Assembly: GCF_042477335.2 (NCBI RefSeq)
Contig: NC_091250.1
Span: 133,273,384 to 133,337,383 of the forward strand
Source: Ovis canadensis
Taxonomy: Eukaryota > Chordata > Mammalia > Artiodactyla > Bovidae
Direction of reading: 5' to 3'
DNA length: 64,000 bases
Shown here: positions 55,371-64,000 of the stretch, in pieces
Numbering within the stretch: the first letter of the stretch is position 1
Layout: every line of letters starts with the position of its first letter
Translations under genes and position numbers: made by a program
Notes under the pieces: model-generated
Databases searched by the model: none
What the model was told of the DNA's origin: nothing
The model's input: the letters and a program-made list of their open reading frames with translations, nothing else

Positions 55371-55850
55371 CCGGGGGCGGGGCTGGGCCGGGGGCCTGGG
55401 GCGGGGCCTGGGGCGGGGCTGGGGCGGGGCCGGGGGCGGGCCCCTCACCTCTTCCCCGCAAAGGCGCGGGCTGTTCTGAATGTGAAGTGTTCTTGGATTC
55501 AGTCTTTCCTAAAGCAGTATTTTGTCTTTTTACGCTTTCGCAGTTCTGAGAAAGCGTCTCTGTTTTGAAAAGAACTTTCGGATGGGTGTTCTGTTAACAG
55601 GCCCTGTGCGCGGACTGGCGTGGCCATGTGTCCCGCACATGGTTCAGCTCCTCGGGACCCCCCGGCACGGTCCCCCGCGAGCCAGCTGCCCTGTTTGGAG
55701 CAGGTCCGCGTCTCGGGCCGCCGGCCAGGGGCTCAGGGCCGAGGCTTTGGGCTGGTGAGGACGGTCCCCGGGCAGGTGCGGGGTGGGGCAGGGGCTGCAC
55801 GGGTCTCCGTTTGTTCGTTCTGACTCAATAAACCCTGAGATTTCCACCAA
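55371..55850 (+). other. FAM53A: FAM53A 3' UTR with polyadenylation signal
   Basis: Following the TGA, a run of GGGGCGGGGC-like units (55380-55440) leads to less GC-rich sequence and AATAAA at 55827-55832. If the frame carrying GEEGV continued unbroken, it would end instead at 55479, inside this region. Confidence 0.65.
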
Positions 55851-57429
55851 AAATGTTGATCTGAGGAACTTTGGGTAAGAAAAAGTTTGAAACAGCAAAA
55901 GGAAACGTTTATGACCTTTGCAGAAACGTCTTTGATTTTCTTTCCTGAGAAATTGTCATGGGGCCCCGTGGAGAGCAAAAGCACCTTCTGAACTAGTTTG
56001 GATGTAGGCGGAAGGCAGGCGAAGTGGGGAGGTGGGCTCGTCCTGCTGGACCCCCACCCTCAGGCCTCCACCTGCAAGTGCTGCCTCAGTGCTGGGGCCC
56101 CTCCTGGGACGTCGCGCCGCCTGCCAGGCGCTGGCCCGTCTCCTGCTGGGACCGCAGCAGCACCTGCCTGGTGGCCAGAAGGGTTTCTTCCGGTTGGCAT
56201 CAGAGAGGTCTGTCTTCTGCTACAACCTCGGCTGCAGCCCGAGGCCCCGCTGCCCTCAGACACACAGTTTGCTACTGGCTGTTCCCCTGAGGGGTGGGGG
56301 CTGGATGTCTGTGCCCCAGACGGATGCAGAACGCGCCTTCTGCCTTGTTCTGAACAGTCCACGTGTCCCATCGGAGGCTCCCCTGCACTGGTGGCCCCTC
56401 GGGTGTTGCCTGGACGGCGGGGTTTTGGACGCTGCTCAGGCTTAGCTGAAAAAGGAAAGGTCAAAGATAAGGGGGCGGGGGAGCCGCAAGCACGGGGCTG
56501 GAGGGGTGGGACCGAGGCCTCAGAGGACAGCGCAGGGGCCGGCCCAAGGGCCCGCACTGCGCCTCCTGCTTGGGGGCTGGGTCTGGAGGGTTGGTCTCCC
56601 CACTCCAGAAACCTAAGATCCACCTGAGCTCTCAGCCAGTCGAAGTTCAGCGGGCGTTTGCCGAGCCCTGATTTCAGGGAATAAAAGGATAAAACCGAAG
56701 AGGAAACAGGTCATAAAATAGGGCAGAAAGGGAGGACTTTGACAAGGCTGCCACGAGGAGACTGGGGGTCTTGCCTCTGCTGGCCTCAGAGGACGGGCCA
56801 GGCGGGATGACCAGGGTGAGACAGAGGGGGGACGAGAGGAGGGATGCAGCCCCCGAGGGCGGCAGGGATGCTGACGCTGGTGAGGGGGCACGGTGGGCAG
56901 GGGAGGGGGCAGGGTGGAGACACAGGAGTCAGAGCCCGGGGGGAGGGCCTGCAACCTCTGACTGTCCTGCAGAGACCATGCCCACTCAGGACAGTTTTGG
57001 GCAGACCCCACGGAGCACATAGACGAGGTTCTGGGTGGAGACACGCCCCTGAGAATCGAGCCAGGACCCTGGTGTGGATGGGGGTGGGGGGGACCGTGGG
57101 GGCGGGGGTGGAGCTCAGTGGCAGCCGGGGTCAAGGGTCAGGGTGGACAAGGTCGAGGGCAAGTAGGGTCCAGCTTCTGTAGCCTCCACACCAACCCTCT
57201 AGACCACAGTGGGGAGAGGGCCCTGGTCCCCTCACTCGGGCCACCAGCCTGGAGGCCCCAAGCCCCTCCCCATGTCTCCCCAGGGCCTCTGACCTTGGCC
57301 CCCCATGCTCAGCAGGGGCCCCCCTCAAGGGTTTCTGCTCTGGGGTCCAGTAGAAGGGAAATGACACCCCCTCCCCTGCAATCATGCACCTCTTTCTGCT
57401 TTTCTGCAGGTTTTTTTTTTTAACTAATT

Positions 57430-58040
57430 TAAAACCTATTTAAGTTGATTTTGGTAATTTATATTGTCTTAGAACGTTGTCAGTTTCGTCAAGAGAATCC
57501 CACTCTCCACCTTGTCACTTTTAATCCCGGCGCTCTGACCCGCTCTGGGCCCGCTGGGCCTCTGTGTTCTCTCGCTCTGTTCATTAGCCCGTCAGACGTT
57601 TGTTTATTTTATTTATTTATTTTGAGGCACCAGCTCGTGGATTTACTGAGGAGCTCCCCCATTTTTCTTGTTTCCAATTCATTAATCCGCCTTTATCCAT
57701 GCCCCTCCCGCCTCCCTGGATTTGCTTTATCGTCCTGTTTTCCCTCCTTGTGTCCAATGTTTAGTTCATTTATTTCAGTCTCTCTTGCTCAGTAATAAAA
57801 ATATTTAAGGCTGTGAATTCCCCGCCAACTCCTCCTGAGGCCGGCTCCGCGGACGTGCATTCTCTCTCTCTGTACAGCTGTAAAATCGTCTGTCACAGTA
57901 ACTTTTATTTGCTCTCTGACCTAGGAGTTATTTAGGAGAGTAGCTTTGAATTTCCAAATTGCCTGGCTTCTTTTAAAGATCCTTTTAGCGATTTTTAGGT
58001 TCACTGCATTAGCTTAAATAATGAGGCCTACAAATGTTTT
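57430..58040 (-). repeat. L1 LINE fragment (ORF2 region), antisense
   Basis: Plus-strand words such as CACCAGCTCGTGGATTTACT, AAGGCTGTGAATTCCCC and GACCTAGGAGTTATTTAGG correspond, with divergence, to the complement of L1 ORF2. It is old and 5'-truncated. Confidence 0.65.
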
Positions 58041-58054
58041 ATTGCTTGGAATAT

Positions 58055-58465
58055 AGCAGGATATGTGTGCACGTGTGTTCATGCGTGTGCATGCACGTAC
58101 CTATGCGTGCACACGTGCACACCTGCACCTATGTCTGTGTGCACACGTGTACACACCCACACCCACGTGCACGTACCTGTGAGGACCTGTGGGCCCACGC
58201 ATGTGCACACATGCACGTGTGTGCCTGCATACATGCGTGGTGTGTACACACGTGCACACATGTACCCACACACACGTGCACATGCGTGTCTGTGCGCCTC
58301 TGTGTGCACACGTGTACACACACAGCCACATGTGAGCATCTGTGGAACCGTGTGCGTGTGTGCAGCATGTGTTTGCCTATGTGTGGCTGTGTCCGTGTGT
58401 GATGTGTGTGCAGGCACCGGTGTGTATATGCCCCGTGGGGCTGTGCCCAGGTGCACACACACGTG
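58055..58465. repeat. Degenerate alternating purine-pyrimidine (TG/CA) tract
   Basis: About 400 bases are dominated by GTGTGCA, CACACGTGCAC and similar alternating words on both strands. It is not a pure dinucleotide repeat but keeps the alternation, a pattern that favours Z-DNA. Long open frames across it (His, Cys, Thr, Val rich) are composition artefacts. Confidence 0.85.
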
Positions 58466-59234
58466 CACACGGGTGGGGAATATTCTGTCGTTTCCAGCCA
58501 GGTGAGGGCTGCCCAGACAGGGCCTGCGGGAGGGGACTCAGGCCTCGCTCTCCTTCAGTTTTGTCCACCTGCTCCTGGGCCTCTAGCTGAGGTCTGGGCG
58601 CTGGAGCTGGGCTCCCCGGGTACTCACAGTGACACCCCCGATCTCGTGCCCCTTGGTGGGTCCAGGTGGCCAGGACCGCTTGTTAACAAGCCACAAAGAC
58701 CTTGAAGCCCCACTGCTGGGCGGCCTGGGAGAGGCTTGTGGGGGCCCCTGTGCTGGCGCAGAGGGTGGCCCTCATCCTGGTCCCAGCCTGGCTGTGTGCC
58801 AGGCCTTCCCCTCAACCCTGAAACAAGGAGTGGAGCTTGGAGTGGACCCAGGGGGTTCAGACAGAGCAAGTCCAGTTTTACTCCTAGTCTGCTGATTGTA
58901 GAAAATCCCGTGAATGTTGAGCTTTTGTTTGTCTATTGAGATGACCATGTGATGTTTCTCCTTTAATCTGGGGGCACTGGGGGGCTCAGACGACAGGCAC
59001 CTGCTCCCCCCAGTCCTCAGGCTGCAAGTCCCAGGTCAGGGTGCGGGCCGGGTGGGCTCCCCCGAGGCCTCTCCCTGGCCGTGTAGACAGCCGTCTGCGC
59101 CCTCTGTCCTCACAGGCTCTCCCTCTGTGTGTCTGTGTCCTGACCCCGCGTTCCTATAAGGACGCCAGGCAGAGTGGACCAGAGCCCACTCTCGGGACCT
59201 CAGTTTACGCCGGTCACTTCTTTGAAGACCATGT

Positions 59235-59432
59235 CTTGGACTTCCCTGATGGCCAGTGGGTCAGAATCCAGTGCAGGGGATGTGGGTTCAGTCTGGTCCG
59301 GGGAGATTCCACTTGTCGGGGAGAAACTGAAGTCCGTGCTGAGCCTGTGCCCCGGGAGAGGCCCGCAGACTGCAGCGGAGTTGTTCCCGCTCAGCACAAC
59401 CAGAGAAAGCCTGGCAAAACCAGAAATGATGA
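59235..59432 (+). repeat. CHR-type SINE, sense
   Basis: TTGGACTTCCCTGATGGCCA, GGGTTCAGTCTGGTCCGGGG, then CTCAGCACAACCAGAGAAAG and a tail GATGAATAAATG. Confidence 0.8.
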
Positions 59433-59519
59433 ATAAATGTGTTAATCAATTAAGTATAGAAAACAACCCTGGCTCCAGGTTTTGATCGTGGGAGAGTACG
59501 CGCAATGGTTACCATGTTA

Positions 59520-60030
59520 ACCAGTTGAAAGTGTGTTGGATTACAGCTGACTCACAATGCCTTGTCAGCTTCACACAGCGTTGTGTGCAGCCAAGCGAAC
59601 CTGCTGTGTGTATAGCCTCTGTTTCGGACTCTTCCCATGAAGGCCGCCGCAGTTAAGCATAGTTAAGCATAGCCCCCTGTGCTCTACGGCGGGTCTTTAT
59701 GTCTGTTTCATAAAGTAGAGACGTGCTGCGTGCTGTGCTCAGTCGTGTCCGCATGGACTATGCAGTCCATGGGACTCTCCAGGCCAGAATGCTGCAGTGG
59801 GTTGCCATGCCCTCCTCCAGGGGATCTTCCCGACCCAGGGACGGAACCCAGGTCCCCCAATTGCAGACAGTTCTTCACGACCAGGGAGGCCCCTGTAGTA
59901 GATATTGTGTGCGTCTGTCAATCCCAACCTCCCGATTTATGCTGCCCGCCTTCCCTCCGGGTACCCGCAGCTTTATAGACGGGTAACCACGTCTGTACAT
60001 CTATCTCTGGTTTTTAGTCACTGTTGTTTA
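59520..60030. repeat. L1-related fragment split by a Bov-tA
   Basis: CTCACAATGCCTTGTCAGCT to CCCCCTGTGCTCTACGGCGG and, after the SINE, CTGTCAATCCCAACCTCCCG to GTAACCACGTCTGTACATCT match a familiar cetartiodactyl L1-associated segment. Orientation is probably antisense but I am not certain. Confidence 0.5.
59722..59897 (-). repeat. Bov-tA SINE, antisense
   Basis: TGTGCTCAGTCGTGTCCGCA through GGGGATCTTCCCGACCCAGG to CTTCACGACCAGGGAGGCCC, interrupting the L1-related fragment. Confidence 0.9.
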
Positions 60031-60039
60031 CCGTCTTCT

Positions 60040-60155
60040 TTACTTGTTTGCCTGCACTGGGTCTTCGCTGTGGCACGTGTATCTAGTTCCCTGACCGTGG
60101 ATTGAACCCGGGACCGTGAGTGCAGAGTCCTAGCCGCTGGGCCACTGGGGAAGCC
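60040..60155 (-). repeat. CHR-type SINE fragment, antisense
   Basis: GCCTGCACTGGGTCTTCGCT through GACCGTGGATTGAACCCGGG to GGGCCACTGGGGAAGCC. Confidence 0.8.
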
Positions 60156-60339
60156 TCTCCGCCTCCTGTCTGACGCTTCAGGCAGTGAGGACGTTCACGT
60201 TGCTGGGCAGCCACCACCACCGGCCGCTCCGAGCGCCTCCGTCTTCCCCAGCTGAACTCTGCACCCCCCCCGCTCAGCTTTCCATTCCCCTCCCCCAGCC
60301 TCGCACCCCCCTACTTTGTGGATTTGACTATTCTAGGGG

Positions 60340-61160
60340 CCTCAGGTAAGACAAGCCACACAGTATTTTTTGTGTGTGGGTTTTTTTTTTGGTGACTGAC
60401 TCACGTCCCTAAACTCAGCACAACGTCCCCAAGGTTCGTCCTTGTGGCGGGCGTCCGTGTCCCCTTCCTGCCCGAGGCTGCAGCACGTCCCGCTCTGTGG
60501 ATGGGCGCTGTGGCGGCCTCCACCTCGTGCCTGCGGAGAGCGTGCCGCTGTGCACATGGGGCACCGATACCCTGTTGAGACCCTGCTTGCAATCCTCTGG
60601 GGTGCGTGTCCAGAAGGGGAATGACGACCCTGTGGTGTCGCGCTGCTTAGTTTTCGAGGAGCCGCCACGGTGTTTGCCAGCCGCCGCGCCGCTTACGTTC
60701 CCGCCAGCGGTGCACAGGCTCCCGTCTGCCCACGCCCTGGCCGGCGCCAGGGGTTTGCTGTTGTGTGGGTAGTCAGCCTTCCCCTCGGGGGTGGGGGCTG
60801 GTGCCTGTGGAGATTGCCTGCTTTCTATTTCGTGGCTGATATTTAACTCTCCCGCATGATAGGAGGGAGTGTGTCGGAAGTTTATGGCCTGACGTAGGGC
60901 CAGTTTTTACAGCTGTTGTGCCTGTGCTTGGAAAGGACATACATCCTGAAGATGCAGCGCTCTCGATATGTCGGCAAGGTCTAGATTCATTGCACAGATC
61001 TTCATTTCTGTTGGAATTCCTTGTCTGCCTGATCAATCAAGTCTTGAGAGCGGGTTAGACTCCGTGATGGTGGAAATGCCTGTTTCCCCTTGTAGCTTGG
61101 TAGACGCATTCACGTCGGAATTCTATATTTCCAGTTAATCTTTTCTAAAAGCGATTTCCC
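60340..61160 (-). repeat. L1 LINE fragment, antisense, GC-enriched
   Basis: Words such as CGATACCCTGTTGAGACCCT, CAATCCTCTGGGGTGCGTGT and TCCCGCCAGCGGTGCACAGG match the complement of L1, but with many positions now C or G. Continuation around 60900-61080 (CATACATCCTGAAGATG, GCAAGGTCTAGATTCATTG) also looks L1-derived. Confidence 0.65.
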
Positions 61161-61164
61161 GTGT

Positions 61165-61472
61165 GTATGTATTCTCGGCCGTGCCGGGTCTCTGCTGCTG
61201 CTCCGGCTGCTCGCCCTCTGGCTGTGGGGAGTGGGGCTCCTCTCCGGCTGTGGCCGTGGGCTTCTCTCTGTCACCGCTTCCCCTGCTGTGGAGCGCGGGC
61301 TTGGGGCGCTCAGGCTTCAGGAGCCGCGGCCGCATGCTCCGGCGCACGCTCCCTGGCTGTGGCGCACGGGTCTAGTTGCTCTGAATGGGATCTCACTGGA
61401 TCAGGGATGGAACCCGTGTCTCCTGCATTGCCAGGCCGATTCTTTACCGCTGAGCCACCAGGGAAGCCTCCG
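61165..61472 (-). repeat. CHR-type SINE, antisense, near full length
   Basis: GTATTCTCGGCCGTGCCGGG through TGGCGCACGGGTCTAGTTGC to GATTCTTTACCGCTGAGCCA and CCAGGGAAGCC, inserted within L1-derived sequence. Confidence 0.85.
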
Positions 61473-61539
61473 AAGGAATCTTTCTTGGTTACAGATGGAC
61501 CCTCTTTGTCTCCTGATAATTTTGATTAAATTTAATTTG

Positions 61540-62170
61540 TGTTAGTAAGACAGCTACGATCTCTCTTTTGAGCCACGTTCAGCACTTTTGATGGCCTTCC
61601 TTCCTTCCAGCAGACCTGAGTTTTCACTGGGTATCATTTGTCTTCAGCCTGAAGACCTCCCTTTGGCATGACTTGTAACTGTGGGTGTGATGGCGCAGCT
61701 TTCGTTTATCTGAAAATATCTTCATTTTGCCTTAATTTTTGAAGGATAGCTTTGTTATACGTGGAATTCTGCTTTGCTGCCTTCCTTTCTTATTTTATAA
61801 CCTTAAAAATTTTTTAAACTATTTAGTTGTGCTGGGCCTTAGTGGCAGCGCGTGGGATCTTTGTTCTTCACTGCCGCGTGCAGTGGCGTGGGGGACCGAG
61901 TTCCCGAACCGGGGAGTGAACCTGGGCCACTGGACAACCAGGGCAGTCCCTCCTCCTTCTTCAGAGAAGCAGTTCCATTGTCTTCTGGCTTGCATAGTGT
62001 TTGGTGAAAGGTCAGACGTGACTCTATTGTTGGAGCATTGTAAGTAACTCGTCTCTCTCTCTCCTTTTTTAAAAGCTTTTGAGGATTTCTCTTTAGTTTT
62101 GGCTTTCAGCAGCTGGCTCTGTCTGGGCATGGTTTTCCTTTGTATGGCTCTGTCTGGGCATGGTTTCTCT
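61540..62170 (-). repeat. L1 LINE fragment, antisense, containing a CHR SINE (61805-61950)
   Basis: CTGAAGACCTCCCTTTGGCA, GAAGGATAGCTTTGTTATAC, TTGTCTTCTGGCTTGCATAG and GTTTTGGCTTTCAGCAGCTG match old antisense L1. The embedded CHR piece runs from TTTAGTTGTGCTGGGCCTTA to CAACCAGGGCAGTCCC. A segment containing GGCTCTGTCTGGGCATGGTT is duplicated near 62113 and 62145. Confidence 0.7.
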
Positions 62171-64000
62171 GTATTTATCTTGCATGGTTGCTGCTGTTTC
62201 TACCAGCTTCTGAGCTTAGTGGGCTGTTAGACTTTTCTGTGGCTGTCTCTCTCCCGTCCTCGGGGTCTCCGGCTCCTTGTATGTCAGATGCTTGATAGTT
62301 CGGGTGGTCGACCAAGCCCTCCGAGCCCCCGTCCCTGCGGGCAGACTCCCCGGGCCAGCCCGGCACCTGCCCTGGGTGTCCTCGACAGGCTCGTGTCTCT
62401 GCAGACTTCAGTTCTCCCGGCATCCCCAGCTTGAGTGGTGATGGGTTGTCTTGTCGTCAGGAGCTGAGGGCTTCACCATCCTCGGCCTTCTGACCAGAAG
62501 GGGGTGTCAGCAGGGGCATACTGTTCCTTCCTTTTGTGCTAAACCCTTTGGTAATCTTGTTTGGTAGGTCTTTGGTGAACAGGCCAGAGTGTTTTCTTAG
62601 TCCCGCCCCCAGCTTGAGCTGGAGAAATGTGTTTTTGCTTTTTCACTTACTGTCGATCTTCGGCCACCGGGTCCTGCGCCCTCTGTCTCCCTCTCCTAGG
62701 TGTGACTCCAGGGCTCCTGTTTCTGCTCTGCAAGTGGGCACCCCACTGCCAGGACAAGCATCCTTGTCTTGCAGAGTCTGAAGGTCACCCGGGTCTTTGC
62801 CTCCCCCCACAACACCAGGGCCCAGGTCAGTTTAGCTCTGGCCCTGCCCTCCTGGTTTTCTGCCCTCTTCTTGGGCACGGGCAGGCTCGCTTTGCCCATA
62901 GGATGTTGACAGGCCTGTCATGTGCTGTCAGGGTCCCCGCATATGCCCCCCGAGGGCTCCTCCTCGCCCCCCCAAGGAAGCTCACAAGCGGCAGGCTTCC
63001 CTTGGCTGCCCAGCCCTCTGCAGCTGCCCCGCTCCCTGTGAGCCCAGGAGGTGGGAGCCGTGGGGCGTCTCAGAGGCCGCCCTCTGCCCAGCAAGCGCCT
63101 CCTCAGCGCAGGCACCGTTCTCTGGCTCCCCTGTGTGCCCCGTGCTGGTCCCTCCCCAGGGAGCTCCCCGTTCATCTGGGAACTCACTCCGGGAACAAGA
63201 AGCTGCGGTGACAGATGACAAATGAGGCCTGCAGCACTGCCCCGACTGTAGCAGGGACAGTGTTTGTGGTGCCCGGGCTGAATGCAGGCCCAGCCAGTCC
63301 CAGGCAAGACCCAGGGCACATGCGCCCCTGGGAGGTGGGGTGATGGAGACCCTTGCTGAGGCAGTGCCGGGTGGGGGGTCATGTCACAGCCCCTGCGCAT
63401 CCAGGACCTCCCTGAGGAGAGGCTGCGGGGAGCCTGGGCGGGCACAGGGGTGGGCACAGGTGGGCAGGTACAGGTGAGGGGCCGAGGCCGGGTGGACATG
63501 ATGGCCACAGGACAGAAGTCTTACTGCTCTGATATTTTTATCCTAAAAATCTTACACAATTTATTGGAGACATCTTTTTATTTTTAGCATATTGGATTTA
63601 TTGATTTGGGCGTTAATCCCATAATTACTATACATTCAAGCTATCTAATTGTCTCTTTATAACTTGTTTTTGAGACGAAATGCATGTTACATGAAATTAA
63701 CCACGGGGTTGTGTTCCCAGACATACTGCCCTGTGGCCCCAGAGAAGCCCCGTCCTTGGCCGTCGCCACTCCAGCCTGCTCTGGTTCTGTGGTTTGCTCC
63801 TTCTGGACTTTTCAGGGGAGTGGACTCTTACAGCGGGGGCTTCCCAGGGAGAGAAAGAGACCCCCGGGAGGCGGGGGGGACGGGTTCCGGGCTGGGTGTC
63901 CCCACATGGACAAAACTCATTCTCCTGATAGCGTGGACAGGGGCCAGGGCCCAGGGAAGCAGCTGCGTGTGCCTCTTGGTCCCCAGCTGCCCTCTGGCTG

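Larger units (their letters stand above)
55851..64000. other. Intergenic region without recognised genes
   Basis: No exon could be supported. From 57.4 kb on, much of it is degraded L1 in antisense with CHR and Bov-tA insertions, plus one TG/CA tract. The stretches 55.85-57.4 kb and 62.2-64 kb are mostly unique-looking; 63.5-63.7 kb is AT-rich and may be more L1. In the human order the next genes lie far away. Confidence 0.6.

Noticed and set aside
58034-58505. Cys/His/Thr-rich frames resembling cysteine-rich repeat proteins such as CRIPAK
   Set aside because: The composition follows directly from the TG/CA tract; similar frames appear on both strands.

Overview
The window is nuclear DNA of a ruminant, most likely a bovid such as cattle. 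The basis is four vertebrate genes with GT-AG introns, many Bov-tA/Bov-A2 SINEs, BovB LINE pieces (including a 1.2 kb reverse-transcriptase fragment) and cetartiodactyl CHR-type tRNA-Glu SINEs. Gene order and orientation match human 4p16.3 read backwards: TACC3 (minus), TMEM129 (plus), SLBP (plus), FAM53A (plus). Gene names come from recognised protein sequence. Exon ends come from reading splice sites and checking phase, not from transcripts.

Layout: 1-2534 is GC-rich DNA downstream of TACC3. TACC3 occupies about 2535-12450 on the minus strand with 16 exons, and its predicted 763-residue protein ends in the TACC coiled coil. TACC3 and TMEM129 are head to head across a CpG-rich promoter (about 12200-13120). 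That promoter holds CCAAT boxes, a CHR-like element and three ZNF143/STAF-like sites. TMEM129 (13121-17470) has four coding exons for 362 residues. SLBP (about 19260-32577) has eight coding exons for 275 residues, behind a CpG island with four CCAAT boxes. From 32.6 to 40.7 kb is intergenic, rich in SINEs. A CpG island at 40.7-42.2 kb is the likely FAM53A promoter. FAM53A coding exons are recognised from 50.4 to 55.4 kb; its first coding exon was not found and its reading frame breaks twice. From 55.85 kb to the end I see no gene, only degraded L1, SINEs and an alternating TG/CA stretch.

Functionally, TACC3 stabilises kinetochore-fibre microtubules in mitosis and SLBP governs replication-dependent histone mRNA in S phase. 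Both promoters carry the CCAAT architecture common in cell-cycle genes. TMEM129 is an ER-membrane E3 ubiquitin ligase. FAM53A is a poorly characterised member of the FAM53 family.

I found no undescribed multi-gene system. The most unusual structure is TACC3 intron 11, 485 bases made almost wholly of two uninterrupted tandem arrays (19-mer x about 15.6 and GC-only hexamer x 29), which run to both splice sites. Next in interest are the triplicated ZNF143-like module between TACC3 and TMEM129 and the two apparent frame breaks in FAM53A.
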